Shown here one piece after another: positions 33,745-45,338 of a stretch of 64,000 bases of DNA (position 1 is the first letter of the stretch; every line of letters starts with the position of its first letter). The notes beneath the pieces are model-generated. The model was not told the origin of the DNA. It saw nothing but the letters and a program-made list of their open reading frames with translations, and did not search any database. The position numbers and the translations under genes were made by a program. The DNA lies in NCBI GenBank assembly GCA_001599815.1, contig BCIA01000005.1, positions 2,769,088 to 2,833,087 on the forward strand, given 5' to 3'. Source of the stretch: Furcasterigmium furcatum. Its lineage: Eukaryota > Ascomycota > Sordariomycetes > Glomerellales > Plectosphaerellaceae.

Positions 33745-35563
33745 ATGGCCGGTCCCGGACAGGACTCGCCCGAGGTCCTGGCTGCCAAAGCCTTGGCCAA
33801 GAAGATCAATATGGAGCTGGCCAGTTACCTGATGATCATCATCAGCGCTCTCTCCGTCGTCCTCATCGCGTACAGGTCGTCGGTCTGTGCGGTTCGGTAC
33901 ATCCGCACAGTCGCCTGTCTGAAGAACGACTCGCAGCTCTACTTCGCAAACGTCAACCAGAAGTTTGCCTTCTTCAAGAGGAATATCCTCTATTCGCCCA
34001 TCTTCAGCAAGCGCCACAACCGCGAGTTCCAGCTCAGCAGCGCCATCAACGTTGGCACACTGCCGACACGTCTTCAGCTCGTTTTCCTTTTCGGCTACTT
34101 CGCTTTCAACGTCGTCTTCTCGGTCATCGACATCCCTTGGGCTGCGACCTTCGACGACGCCTGCAGAGCCTTCAGGAACCGTACTGGCGTGCTCTCTGTG
34201 GCCAACATGGTGCCCCTGTTCCTCATGGCTGCCCGTAACAACCCTCTCATCAACCTCCTCGGTATTTCCTTCGACACCTTCAACCTCCTTCATCGGTGGT
34301 TCGGCCGCATCGTCATCATCGAGGCCGTCGCTCACACGATGGCTTTTCTCGTCGGTTCCGCTGCGAAAAGTGGATGGGAGGGTGCCATAACAACCGCGAC
34401 CACTGTTCCTTGGATGTTCTGGGGCTTCTTGGTATGCAACGCGAACGACCCCTGAGCCCATGACAAGAAGGACGATGTAACTAACCCGATATCTACTACA
34501 GGGCACCTGTGGCTTTGTCGCCATCTTCGTCCAAGCCTGGAGTCCCATTCGTCACGCCTTTTACGAGACCTTCAAGGTCCTCCACATAGGTCTCGCCATC
34601 CTTGCGGTTATCGGAACTTGGTACCACCTCCATCTTAAAGAACTGCCGCAACTCCCTTACCTCATTGCCGCCATCGTCATCTGGGCGGCTGATCGTCTCT
34701 GGCGGGTCTTCCGCGTTGTCTACGGAAACGTGGGTAAGGGTGGTAGCACGGCTCTGGTCGAGGCACTCCCCGGAAACGCTGTCCGTGTCACTGTGTCAAT
34801 GGCCCGCCCATGGACATTCCGCCCTGGGCAGCATGCCTACATGTACATGCCCACCCTCAGCCTGTGGCAGTCGCACCCCTTTTCCGTCGCCTGGAGTGAG
34901 GAAGCCGAGGACCACATGACAGAGAAGCTCACCATGAATCGCCAGGACATCCTGGATATGCGCAAGACGACCATGTCATTCGTGATCCGCGCGCGTACTG
35001 GCTTCACCAACACCCTGTACCAGAAGGCAGCAGCCTGTCCTCGGGGCCAGATGGAGACCACCTGCATGGTGGAAGGACCCTATGGCGAGCTGCATGGCAT
35101 GCAGTCATACGGAACAGTCATGCTTTTCGCTGGCGGTGTTGGCATCACCCAGGCAGTGCCACACGTTCGGGACCTCGTCATTGGCTATGCTAACGAGGCT
35201 GTCGCCACCAAGAGAATCACGCTTGTCTGGATCATCCAGAGCCCTGAGCATCTCGAATGGATCAGGCCTTGGATGACCCAAATTCTTGCTCTGGACAAGC
35301 GCCGGGACGTCCTTCGCATCATGCTCTTCGTTAGCAGACCCCGTTCAAGCAAGGAGATTCACAGCCCATCGGCAACGGTGCAAATGTTCCCAGGACGGCC
35401 AAACATCGACACACTTCTGGCAGCCGAGATGGAGCAGCAGGTGGGCGCCATGGGAGTCTCGGTCTGTGGGCCTGGCGTCCTCAGCGACGACGTTCGACGT
35501 GCTGTGAGAAACCGCCAGTATCATGGGGAGGTAGATTTTGTGGAAGAAGCCTTCTCTTGGTAA
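33745..35563 (+). CDS. Ferric reductase / NADPH oxidase-family membrane oxidoreductase
   Basis: Two exons, 33745-34431 and 34502-35563 (intron 34432-34501, 70 nt), giving 582 residues. The N-terminal half has about six membrane segments. Two haem-ligand His pairs are clear: His183 and His197 (LLHRWFG..EAVAHTMAF) and His257 and His271 (KVLHIG..GTWYHLH), each spaced by 13 residues. The C-terminal half is an FAD/NADPH domain: RPGQHAYMYMP and HPFSVAWS for FAD, then FAGGVGITQAVPHVRDL for NADPH, and a C-terminal VCGPG block. It transfers electrons from NADPH across the membrane to iron or copper chelates. It lacks the N-terminal EF hands and size of Nox and matches the FRE/ferric reductase type (about 580-700 residues). 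The substrate and iron regulation are inferred only from family membership. Confidence 0.9.
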
Positions 35564-36349
35564 AACAGCAATTCTAGACCTCTGCACTTATCGGTCCCGT
35601 TTCCGAAACAGTAGGTCGAGTCGTCTCTCGAGGGATTTGGCACATGGGCTGCGGCTGCTGCGAAACGACAATTTTGTTTGCTTGGATCTCAATGTAAATA
35701 TAGGGTGCCCTGCTGTATGTATGGGTTGGGCGAGGGCGCATGAAGTGATACCGGTTTGTGCTACCTCAGGTAGACCATTGAAGACCAATTGTCTGGAGGT
35801 TGCATGTTCCCCTTGTGCAGGCGCTCAAAACACCCGACTCAGATGATAAAGCGGGGCTATGGGGCCATCATCGGGCGCCAGCCCCTCCCCACTTGCCCAC
35901 CCATCACCTCGGACACCCCAGTTACGTAGCGTAGTGACTTCATCGCTTCCAGTTGATCCCATCCGTACGTACCTGTCAGGTATTGCCTTACTGTCAAGGT
36001 CCCTCTTCGTCAGCGCATCCAAGGCAACACAGCACACCTTTCCTCCGATCCCCGCCACTTTTCCACAAGACGGAGCATCAAGTGATCCTCTCTCTTTCCT
36101 GGGCTGAGGCTCCCAACCACCGATCGGTCCTGCGGCTCACGGTGAAAACGACCCGAGAATCCCTGGGACATTCGCTCACGCAAACCCGCTGATTCGGCCA
36201 TCTTCCAGTGTCTTCTCGGCACCGCAGTGAGCCATCGGGCGCCGAGGCGTCACCCTACTCCCGAGACCTGACCCAGCGCTGCTCGCCAGGCGAGGTTCTG
36301 TCGACAAGGAGCGGCTTCCAGTGGCTCACACGAGCCCAGTCGACCAGCC
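35564..36349. other. Intergenic region
   Basis: 3' flank of the ferric reductase gene and leader of the Yippee gene. It includes a TACGTACCTG word near 35966. No other feature was recognised. Confidence 0.4.
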
Positions 36350-36784
36350 ATGGGTCTCGCATATAATACCTACCTGAATAGCAACAAGATATACGGCTGC
36401 AAGAACTGCAAAGCTCACCTCGCAAACCACGAGGACATCATCAGCCGGGTGGGTAGCGACCGGACCCCAACGAGTCAATGCTTGTGGACTAGTGCATCTG
36501 TTGGCCTCTTTCGCTCTTGTGAAACCCCATGCTGACCGCAAAATCGGCAGAACTTCCGCGGCCAACATGGCAAAGCGTACCTATTCAACAGTGTCGTCAA
36601 CATCGACATGGGGGAGCCGAGCGAGCGCAACATGACAACTGGCCGACACATTGTACGGGACATCACTTGCCGTCAATGCAAGGAGACGGTGGGGTGGAAA
36701 TACGACAAGGCCTACGAGACGACAGAGAAGTACAAGGAGGGCAAGTTCATCCTGGAGGCGGAGCTTCTCTGCAACGTCACTTGA
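36350..36784 (+). CDS. Yippee-family zinc-binding protein
   Basis: Two exons, 36350-36448 and 36551-36784 (intron 102 nt), giving 110 residues. The family is small and highly conserved. The sequence shows the full-length pattern: first zinc pair CKNC at about residue 17-20 after NSNKIYG, AHLANHEDIISR, then FRGQHGKAYLFN and the second pair CRQC with KETVGWKYDKAYE and YKEGKFILE near the end. The spacing of the two C-x2-C pairs (about 52 residues) fits Yippee. Human YPEL and yeast Moh1 are the relatives. They are soluble proteins of unclear molecular role, linked to cell proliferation and, in yeast, stationary-phase survival. Family identity is secure and the function is open. Confidence 0.92.
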
Positions 36785-37186
36785 TGGTCAGCTGCTCTCG
36801 CATCTGATGCCAGGTTCTTCTTCGACCACCTACTTGTCTCTTGAATAATGTTTGCTTCGGTCTGCAGATTGATGCCGCCATGAGAACGAGCGGCAGGGGG
36901 GTAGGACGGCCGGTGCGGCGCTGTTTCGTGCTTTCCTGGGTAGGGCTGGAGGTGATTTACGCGGGAACAGGTGCTGCCAATATGGCAGGGATACTTCACC
37001 AAGACAAGTCACCATAGCGAAATTCAACGGCCCGTCTCGTACACAAAATCAAAATCAATGGAACCCAACAACTTGACTACCATCTACATATCAGAAACAC
37101 CTGGACCCCAGAACGCCAGCACATTCTCCACCTTCGCGAGGATGCGTGAAACAATAACAAAACGGTTGCCATGACCAGCAGTAAGT
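36785..37186. other. Convergent intergenic region
   Basis: 3' flanks of the Yippee gene and the SLC35F6-like gene. No gene was recognised. Confidence 0.45.
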
Positions 37187-38574
37187 TCATTGGTGTTCAA
37201 TCGGTTCTTCTGGCAGAAGCTCCTCAACTTCTTCCTCAACCCTGAGGAATTCAAAGGGTGGCTGCACGATGCCGTTGAACAGGAAGGTGAAGTAGACCAG
37301 CATTGCGAACCCTACCACCTGTAACCACTTGAAGGTTTCCCAGCGTAGACCGAGAGACACGATCCAGATGAACAGCGTCCTGCAGGTGTCAATGGTCGAC
37401 CGGGAGGTCGCGCTCACACTCCGGGTCACAGAGAGGCCGAAGAAATTGAAGCCGCTGCAGACAGAAATGTTAGCTCATCTTCATGCCTTGCTCTCGTGCA
37501 GTATGAATGGGGCCATCTTACCCAATGCTGATCATGATGAGGATGCTGGAGATGCCAATCTCCCTATTGGTGGTCATCTGCCTCCACCCCTCGACCATGT
37601 TGAAATAGCCGTATTGGCCGGCATCGGTCCTACCAACGGACAGATGCAATACTATCATGGCGAGGATTGTCACCACAAAGCCAAAGATTCCTTCCCACCC
37701 AACGACCTTGATAGGCTCGATTGCCCACCTTTCGAGTATGTACTCCTCAAGGACAAACTGGGTAGCCGTAAAGATCTGCGCACCGGCGATCAGGAGAACC
37801 CCGATGACGGAGAGAAGGGCACTCGACTCGGGAGCCGATTCGACCAGGACGTGGCTCTTGATCTTGTCCTGCTCTTCGTGCCAGATGGTTCCTGCGAGAC
37901 CCACAATGGCCACACCCAACACCACGCCAACTAATGAGAGCCACTGGAAGAGGTGAAGTCGCCTGCGCAGGAAAATGACGCTAAAGAGGCCGACGAAGAG
38001 CACAAGAGCGCCACGGGTCATCTGGTAAATGGATGCCACAACAAGTACGAGGCCGACGTTCATAAGAGTTGTGCCGCAGATGTCGCAGATAGCGGGCAGC
38101 GCGAGTAGAAGTATGAGGCGACCACGCAGGAAGGGAGGATCGGTCAAGCCATTTGAGGGCTTCGGAGTATCGTCTGTCCCTTCGATGAGGGAGGTTGAGG
38201 CATCCCTTGCGTCATCTTCGGCGTCACGTTCGTTACCGCTGACGGCCTCGTACCCGTTGGCGCGGGGCGAGGACTTGGCGACATATCGTTGCCAGAGAGA
38301 CATGATACCAACAACAAGCCAGCAACCCATCTCTCCCACGAACATCTGGGCTGTTTGGAGAACTGGTTGGTTGAAGTATGCGCGTTTCGACGGATCGGGA
38401 TCATTGCAATTTCGAACACATTGCTTGTCCTATCAGCTGGTCAGTTTGGGTCCAAGCGGCATCAGATCATGCGAAAGAGGCTCAACGTGCCTGGTACTTT
38501 GTGAGTAGCGTGTTGCAGACACCCGTCAGGAGCATCATGCCGACAAGAAAGGGGATGAGAGAGCGAGGTGCCAT
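37187..38574 (-). CDS. SLC35F6-like drug/metabolite transporter family protein
   Basis: Three exons on the minus strand: 38491-38574, 37522-38429 and 37187-37454, giving 419 residues. The first intron (38430-38490, 61 nt) begins with GC (CAG|GCACGT) and ends TAG. It is a GC-AG intron, and the splice restores TKYQDKQCVRNC, a conserved family block. About 9-10 hydrophobic segments of the DMT superfamily follow (MFVGEMGCWL, LLLALPAICDICGTTLMNVGL, IFLRRRLHLFQW, WEGIFGFVVTIL, SATSRSTIDTCRTLFIWIVSLGL, VGFAMLVYFTFLFNG). Human SLC35F6 (C2orf18, ANT2-binding) and nucleotide-sugar-transporter-like proteins are the nearest family. The substrate is unknown, and placement in lysosome/vacuole or mitochondrion is only inferred. 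A long Ser/Asp-rich loop lies at about residues 80-130. Confidence 0.82.
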
Positions 38575-39196
38575 TTTGGCTCGTGGCAGCCACAGAAGGA
38601 AATGGGTTCGAGGATGGCGGAAAGTTGACCTTGATCGAGCACAAAGATCACCCAGCTAGCAAGACGGCATTCGAAGGCTGGCAGATCCTAGACGCGGTGT
38701 TGAAAAGAGGGCGGTCAGTCTTTCGGGAGGTGGCAGGATGATGGTTTGCAAAGGGACAGCCATCGGGCTTATCAGGATGGATGGTCATGCTCCAGATCAA
38801 GGTCCCACTCGACAAGGCGCTGTGACAGAGCTTGGCCAACCACAGTGGAGCCGCTCAACCAAGTGTGAGTGGGCTCCGGGCACGAGGATCCACGTCCCAC
38901 TTAGACCTTTGTCCTGTCCTGGATCCATTGCCCACGAGCCATTGATACATCTATTGATCAGAGCGCCCCGTCGTTACTTCAGGCCAAGAGGGGGAAGAGG
39001 TCACATAACCTGTCATCACATTCACATCCAAGGTTCGAGGAAATGAGAAAGTATATTCGCTGATGCTGCATCCATTCCTAACGCCGAGAAGAAATCCGTT
39101 CGCTCGCAGCCGATCCAAAGAATTCAACACTGATCAAACAACAATTACGTCTAACAGATATCCTCACCTGGCCTCCGGGTGCCCCTTTTATATCCA
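38575..39196. other. Intergenic region between two minus-strand genes
   Basis: Upstream of the SLC35F6-like gene and downstream of the DUF2985 gene. No gene or repeat was recognised. Confidence 0.4.
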
Positions 39197-40219
39197 TCAT
39201 GGCCCGGACTTCTTCTCCTTCGGCCTTTTGTCCTTGATGTTGTTGTAATGCACGATTCCCAGTTCCTTGTCCCGGGCAAGTTGCTCAAGGTCCTCTTCGC
39301 CAACAGGCACTCCCTCGACCTTCTTGACCTGTTTGCCCTCGTGGAACATCATGATGCCTCCAACGGCGGCAGCTATGCATGCCAGAGCAACGAACAAGCC
39401 AGTGGACCACGAAGGTCGGTCAATACGATTGTATCCCCACATGAATCCCGCCAAGCAGCACTGGAGGAACGTATTGCTAGCGTTGAACCAAATAACGAAG
39501 TCGAGTTTCCATGGCCGGGTAGGGGGTGCCCGTTCGCCGGTAAGAGGCGCCTTCGGGATCTTCTTTTCAGGGAGGGGTATACAGTCGAGACCTTTTCCAG
39601 CAGCGTAGTCAGCGATGTTGTCTGGGCCAAGATCCGATGGCAAGCTGTCCGAGCCAGGAAGACGGAACCAGCCCTGATGGAAACCAGCCAGTCGTTGGAG
39701 ACTCTGGTTCTGGGAGCCGACGCGCCATTTCAACAGGTAGTAGAGGTCCCGGAATCTCCAAGGGGCCAAGCCGAAGCCTGTGACGCAAAAGAGCGCATTG
39801 AGGATCTGCGAGGTGTACTCGATCCATTTGCGGCGGGGTGAGTTGATGTCGTTGCAACTAGGATAGCACATGGCCGGTGCTGCGTTGACGAGGAGCAAAA
39901 AGAGCATGCCTCCCCAAGCAACAATATTGAGCCCGTAGAGGACGATGAAAAAGCCGATAGGCGTCCAGGTATAGTTCCAGAAGGCCTTGCAGCCACGGGC
40001 AAAACCAACCTTCCAACTGACCGCCGGCGGGAAATGGTACCCATTAGGATACGGCCCTGTCAACGGAGGCTGTGATGCAGCAACGCTGGCGGTGGCTGCC
40101 GCTACCGGTACCCTCTCCCGGTCGGTCATGCTGGCTGGGGAGTCTGCTTGGCCGTTGAGGCCAGACTCAGCACCATCCTGTTCGTCAACATCTTTGTACG
40201 CAGGCTTGTGAATGGCCAT
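39197..40219 (-). CDS. DUF2985 fungal membrane protein
   Basis: A single exon of 340 residues. The N-terminus is disordered (DVDEQDGAESGLNG) up to about residue 70. Then a conserved block WKVGFARGCKAFWNYTWTPIGF leads to two or three membrane segments (FFIVLYGLNIVAWGGMLFLLLVN), a cysteine-containing loop (CYPSCNDINSPRRKWIEYTSQILNALFCVTG), and further segments near the C-terminus (WFNASNTFLQCCLAGFMWGYNRIDRP, TGLFVALACIAAAVGGIMMF). This is the DUF2985 signature as I know it from Pezizomycotina. The molecular function is undescribed and it is probably an integral membrane protein. The C-terminus is charged (KKVEGVPVGEEDLEQ, KDKRPKEKKSGP). Confidence 0.85.
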   Translation of the reverse strand: MAIHKPAYKDVDEQDGAESGLNGQADSPASMTDRERVPVAAATASVAASQPPLTGPYPNGYHFPPAVSWKVGFARGCKAFWNYTWTPIGFFIVLYGLNIVAWGGMLFLLLVNAAPAMCYPSCNDINSPRRKWIEYTSQILNALFCVTGFGLAPWRFRDLYYLLKWRVGSQNQSLQRLAGFHQGWFRLPGSDSLPSDLGPDNIADYAAGKGLDCIPLPEKKIPKAPLTGERAPPTRPWKLDFVIWFNASNTFLQCCLAGFMWGYNRIDRPSWSTGLFVALACIAAAVGGIMMFHEGKQVKKVEGVPVGEEDLEQLARDKELGIVHYNNIKDKRPKEKKSGP

Positions 40220-41548
40220 CGAAGTCCCGTTGGCGCGCGATGTGGCAGCACTTCAGATAGATGAGTGATTCGTAGAATACCGAGCGCGCTTTGCTTGATG
40301 TGTCTTGTGTGTCTGATTGACTGTGCTTAGGGTCGAGACGAGAGGGCGTTGGTGAGGAAAGTTCCAGAACAGCACCGGATTCTCAATTGGCGGAATCGAA
40401 TAGGCTCGGCGAGAGCAGCGCGGGTATCGGTTTTGCGCAACAGGATGGAAATTCGTTGGCGGTGATTCGGGCCTCGATGACCGTGGGAAGGAGTTTGTCT
40501 TGTCGAGCGGAGTGGAGGATTGTGATGACGACTTGGATGTAGCTAGTGATGCAGGAGGAGAGACGTCGGGGGGCGCGTAACCGGAGCGGAACAACAGGGC
40601 ACTGCGAAGGTGGTTTCAGTGCCTCCAGTTCTCAGATATCGCGCACGGGAGAGTCTTGACGCTGATTTGGATGGGGCATTTGTAGGATGATGGGAAGAGG
40701 GAATGGCAATGAGAAAAGATGAAGGGAGTGGCTGAGGTGGATTTGGACTCGCATTTCGCATCCAGGCTCGGATTCCGTAGGATCCGCATTGAACGATTAG
40801 GCTAATGGGGCGTTGGTTGGAAGGCACGACGCAATTCGCTGTGTGAACAGGTTTGCAGGGAGTACGTGTGCAGGGACGGGATGTACCGAAAACTTCTGGG
40901 CCCCGTTCCACCAATCTGGCCCGCAAACAGCGCTACCTATTCGTACCACTCTACGTAGGTATGTACGTACCTACAAGTACTACCAGGATGCTAGGCTTAC
41001 CTTGGTCATGAACGAAGGTAGATTTCGCTCCCGACTTCTCGGTCGTACTCGGACTCTCATGGGATCTTGCGAGATTCCCGTTGTGTTCTTCCTTCGCACT
41101 CTCCCCAGGTTAGGGGCACCGAGGCACAAGCCAGCATACATATCTCGTCCATCCCGTGATATTAAGCTTGACGCTGTGGGCACTTTCAATGCCCGAGATG
41201 TACAATGTCTTGGCTGGACGTCGAAGTTCGCGTGCGGATGAGCTATCACACGATGTTCCTGGCGCCGGTCTCACTCGTCTCATCCATGAAAAGTCAATCT
41301 CAATTTAGGTAGGCTGCCTCTTCCCGATCTTTGGACCCGTGGACTTGATGACGTCTGTGATACTAGAGCCCCGGTAATTGCTTAAATTGTAGACCCTAGC
41401 GCCCATGGCCAAGTCCGCTGGAAATTTCGTGCCAAATGATTTCAACCTTCAGATCCTCCAATCACCCACCGCTGCATGGCGAGCCGTTATCAAAACGACG
41501 GAACACCCGAAATCATTCAGACGGTCTACGAATATCAAGGCAACCACC
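40220..41548. other. Divergent intergenic region
   Basis: Upstream of the DUF2985 gene (minus) and SEN15 (plus). TACGTAGGTATGTACGTACCTAC at 40950-40975 is a dense cluster of the recurring TACCTA/TAGGTA words. No gene was recognised with confidence. Confidence 0.4.
40931..40980. repeat. Cluster of TACCTA/TAGGTA words
   Basis: Contains CTACCTATTCG, ACGTAGGTATGTACG and GTACCTACAAG within 50 bases. It is the same word family as upstream of PAP1 and near 51111-51186. Confidence 0.45.
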
Positions 41549-42046
41549 ATGGACGGAGCACATCTCATAGATCTTGCTGCTCTTGTCTCTGCCAACCTCA
41601 GGGATCAGCACGACTGGACGAACATTGATACTCATGAACCTCCTCCCAAAGCCGGCTTTGCCCGTTCGAGGGACCGACCGGTCCTCAGCGGCATGCCGCC
41701 ACGCAGGCTGTACGTCCACCCCGATGAACAAATCGAGGCTCTCCAGGCAAATCATTCCTCGAGCCACGATGTGAGCCAGGATCCCGAGATTGAGTGGGTT
41801 GTCCCGGTGCACATCAGCGAAAAGCTTTCCTTGCGACAATTTGCCTCCATTTTCGATTCTATCGACACTCTACCCCCTGGCGCCGTCCACTCACTTGGCG
41901 CGCCAATATCTCAGTCAAGCACGGGTCGCCGGGACTGGAGGGGATCTGCTCGGCATAAGCGTTACCTGCTCGGGGTCGTACATGATGATTCCACGATATC
42001 ATACTATGTCATGCACGACGGCATAGTGAAACCCAGGCAAAACTAG
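41549..42046 (+). CDS. SEN15: tRNA-splicing endonuclease subunit Sen15
   Basis: A single exon of 165 residues from the ATG at 41549, where the conserved region starts (MDGAHLIDLAALVSANL). An in-frame ATG at 41405 would add 48 residues with no family similarity that I can see. The sequence has the Sen15 order: QHDWTNIDTHE, then PPRRLYVHPDEQIEAL, EWVVPVHISEKLSLRQFASIFDSID, and the C-terminal block RYLLGVVHDDSTISYYVMHDGIVKPRQN, which forms the endonuclease-fold contacts. Sen15 pairs with Sen34 in the heterotetrameric nuclease that cuts pre-tRNA introns. It is structural and has no catalytic triad. The 3' end lies 29 bases from the end of the convergent alcohol dehydrogenase gene. Confidence 0.9.
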   Translation: MDGAHLIDLAALVSANLRDQHDWTNIDTHEPPPKAGFARSRDRPVLSGMPPRRLYVHPDEQIEALQANHSSSHDVSQDPEIEWVVPVHISEKLSLRQFASIFDSIDTLPPGAVHSLGAPISQSSTGRRDWRGSARHKRYLLGVVHDDSTISYYVMHDGIVKPRQN

Positions 42047-42075
42047 ACGACTCGTCGAGCCACATTCGGAATGGA

Positions 42076-43499
42076 TCAGGGTGTGAAGATAACCTTTTGC
42101 ACCATCATCTTATTGAAGTCATCATAACCCTGGACGGCTTCCGCGAGGGGCATGATCTTCTGAAACATGAAGCTGTCACCATTGTGTTAGCTCCTCCCGG
42201 GGGGAACGGTGGGCCCGGTGTCGACTCACCCAAGATCATTCTGCTTCTTTTCCAGGGCAGCCAGGGCCTGCGGGAAGATGGAACGAACAGGGCATCGGCC
42301 CATCTGAAGGCGGATGTTCTTACTACGCCCAGGGTCAGCGCACAATGGCCAGGTCCACGCCTCTTCTCCACAAAGCATACCTATAACCTTCGGTGGCGCT
42401 GAAGGGGATCTTATGTGCAGTGCACTCGGTTAACTTCAGTCATCACAGAAGGGACGGATGTCCAAGCTCACCTCGCCATTATGGACGCCTATGCTGTAGA
42501 TGACCCCAAAAGGTCGCACGACATCAAAAGCAGTTCGAAGAGCCGGGCTCAGGCCCACGACTTCGATGATAACATCAGCCCCCCTACCGTCTGTCACTTC
42601 CGCGATCCTCTTTTTGAGCCCGACGGGGTCGGTCTTGAAGTTCAGCGGCTCGGCGCCCAGTTGTCTGGCAAGGTCCAGGCGGCTCTGTACACTGTCAACT
42701 GCGAAGAGATGACGCGGTTGAAAATCGAGGGCCGCGAGGATCGCGCACAGTCCCACAGGTCCACAGCCGATCACAACAGCCGTGGCGTCGTTCCTCGCAA
42801 CATCGTTGAGGGTCTGGAAGCCAGTCGTGGCGCCAAAGTAACCAGTCGGCCATATGTCGGCCATGAGAAGGAGAGCGTTGTCCGAGAGAGATTCGGGGGC
42901 TTTGACGAGGGTGCCGTCGGCATACGGAACGCGGACGAACTCAGCCTGGCCCCCGTCGAGAGCATCAGAACCAAATAGGAGGCTGTTTTCGCAACGAGAG
43001 GAATGACCTCTCAGGCAGTAAAAACACTTCATGCTACATAACATTGTTTTCGAGTGAGCCGGCATATCTGGAGGACCTGTCGGATCTCAACACGTACCAG
43101 GAAACTGTGAAGGGCGAAACAACCTTATCGCCGATGCGGAAGTCGGCGACGGCAGAGCCCTTCGCAACAACAGTGCCAGTGAATTCATGCCCCATGATCA
43201 GGCCGGCGCCGGCAGGTTCGTGGCCACGAAACATGTGCAATTCCCTGAACGACTCAGACAGCGTCAGCGTGGTTGGTTAACAAGCAGCGTGGGGGTCGAC
43301 GCACGAGCCGCATAACCCAGCCGCGTCTACTTTGATAATGACATCTTGGGCGTCACGGACTACCCCCGATCAGCAATGAATGGGCGAGGGTCCAGGAGGG
43401 GAGGATTATACGAGTGGGAACAGGTCTTTTCTGGACCGAAACTTGGCCAGGGCCGTCAAAGACGACAGCAAGCATCGAAGAGTCGGGATTGTACGACAT
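42076..43499 (-). CDS. Zinc-type alcohol dehydrogenase (MDR family), seven exons
   Basis: Exons on the minus strand: 43412-43499, 43305-43359, 43098-43244, 42472-43033, 42381-42409 (29 nt), 42230-42322 and 42076-42172, giving 356 residues. Introns are 52-64 nt. Every junction keeps frame and restores a conserved block: RPVPTLRDAQDVIIKV, GLCGSELHMFRGHEPAG, TVSCMKCFYC. Catalytic zinc ligands are the Cys of AGLCGS and the GHE in MGHEFTG. The structural zinc motif is C-x2-C-x2-C-x7-C (CMKCFYCLRGHSSRC). The NAD(P) fold is VVIGCGPVGLCA, followed by FAVDSVQSRL. Substrate specificity cannot be read. The MDR superfamily includes alcohol, polyol and formaldehyde enzymes. Exon 5 is preceded by the uncommon AAG acceptor. 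The gene ends with FMFQKIMPLAEAVQGYDDF. Confidence 0.85.
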
Positions 43500-45338
43500 T
43501 GTCGATGTACTTTATGTTTCTGGTCTTCGGTACCGACTTGGCAGGTAGGTCCCTTTCCGAAAAGGCCGTCTATCGGTGGCTGTTGTCGTGGTTGCAACGC
43601 GGAGCGCGCCTTTTTTTTTTGTGCCCGTCTTTGCCATAAATTAGTGTTGGGCCCCATCTTCCTAGTTTGCCTGTCGTCCGACGTCCGACGTTCGGAAGAG
43701 GCATTTGACCCCGCGCGCGATGACCATGTTCCCCAGAAAATGTTCAACCTGGGTTTGCGCAGAAGCCAAGTTTTCGCTCTGCTATCAGGTCTGGTGTCTC
43801 GATCCGCGTAGCCGCAGGCCGGGAGATACCTGAACGCTGATATGCCAAGATAGAAAGTGGTCCCCGGCTCCATCCAGATGGTGCAGAACCCTTGTGATCA
43901 GGGCAGCCGAGAGCCAATGATCATGGCGAGCGTGGATCAAGAGTGAGGCTTAGATCCATGGGTGGGGATCGACGACCGCGGGACAGGCGCGACACCCAGG
44001 ATTGGCAATGGGAAGGTACTTGCGGACACCTTCAGGACCACTGGGCGGTACCTAGGGATCCGGGGATCCATGGCTGACAAGGCAGCTTAGAGATGCTCGA
44101 CCCCAAAGTACCTCTCAGCACTCTATCCGCTGCTAGGAACGTGCCGAAGGTACCGGTAATCACCTGCCGCCTCCAGCACCAGAGCGGCTCCTCCCCCAGG
44201 TCCAGTCCCCTCCGCCCCCCTCGTGCCCGCGCCTCCTCTTTTCCGCAGGGCACCCAGAGCAAGTGGCATCCCAACGTCCGTCCCTCTCTGCTCGTTTGCC
44301 TGCCTGCCTACTACCTACCTTTTACTACCTGCCAGTTGGGATTCTCGAAGCCGAGAGGGTCCCCTTCGCCTCGGACCCTACAGTGTACCTTAGTGATGCC
44401 GTCGGCCACAACATCGCTGCTCTCAACCTCTGCACTGTAGCCAGCCATCGCATCGCCCTCCCCACACCTCCACCGCCGCCCTCTCAACGCATCGTCGAGC
44501 CTCCGAATGCGACGCGACGACGGCGCATCCTCGCCTTCCCACGGCCTTGATCCGACGTAGGCCCCGCCATTTGTCGGGCTGCCACCCTCGCTCCTGGCCT
44601 CGCCTCGTGCCCTCCCACCGTACACGACCAGCCAGCCTCGACGAAGATACGCGGACTGCGCTGCGCATTGTATCACACGCACTTCGACAATACCAGAAGC
44701 TGTATCTAGTCGTCCACGACTGCCAGCTTCGCCTACCGACCTCTTCCCCGCACCGCCCAGCATCAAGCGGCACCGCAGTCGCTTGCTTGCTTGTGCGCGA
44801 CAGTCGGCATCTCATCCGCCTGGGTTGCTGGTCTTACCGCTCCGACTCACAAGCTTCAGTGTTCTGGGCCCGAAGCGGGCATTCGTTGCGTCTTCATACC
44901 CAGAGTTGACGCCCACCACCCCGAGCGCGTCGATCTCTGCACTCATTGCCCACCACCATCCTCATACAGGCACTTTATTCTCGACTCGATCCAGTGTCGC
45001 TTTTGTCCCGACGGCTTCTGCATCGAACGTCCCCTCCCTGGTTTCGTCCCTGCGGCCCCTCTGGTTCCCCGACGTTCACAGGCTGTCACTCTCACTCCTC
45101 CTCAACTTTACTCGAGACAGCCCTTTCCGCCGATGCGCTGTTTAGCTGGGCACGCGCAATCCACTGCATCGAATCCGTCGTCACGCGGTCGTTCCTTTGG
45201 TGCTGCGCATCTCGTTGCGCTGCCATATCTGCAAGTCGTGCGCAGCGGAGCCCATCCACGAAGGAGGCCTCGCGCCGGTTTGCTTCGAGATATTGTGTCG
45301 AGCTTGCCAACTGGCCCTGGAATTACCTACATACAAGC
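43500..45338. other. Divergent intergenic region
   Basis: Upstream of the alcohol dehydrogenase gene (minus) and the C2H2 factor (plus). A run of ten T lies near 43611-43620. The right half is C/T-rich leader sequence. Several long open frames run through it in phase with nothing recognisable. Confidence 0.4.

Noticed and set aside
38990..39030. GGTTCGAGG-type words resembling a tRNA B-box (also near 28905)
   Set aside because: The words lack the final CC of the B-box, and no cloverleaf can be drawn around them.
40253..40594. Minus-strand frame of 113 residues just upstream of the DUF2985 gene
   Set aside because: Ser/Pro-rich without any family match. More likely 5' leader of the DUF2985 gene.
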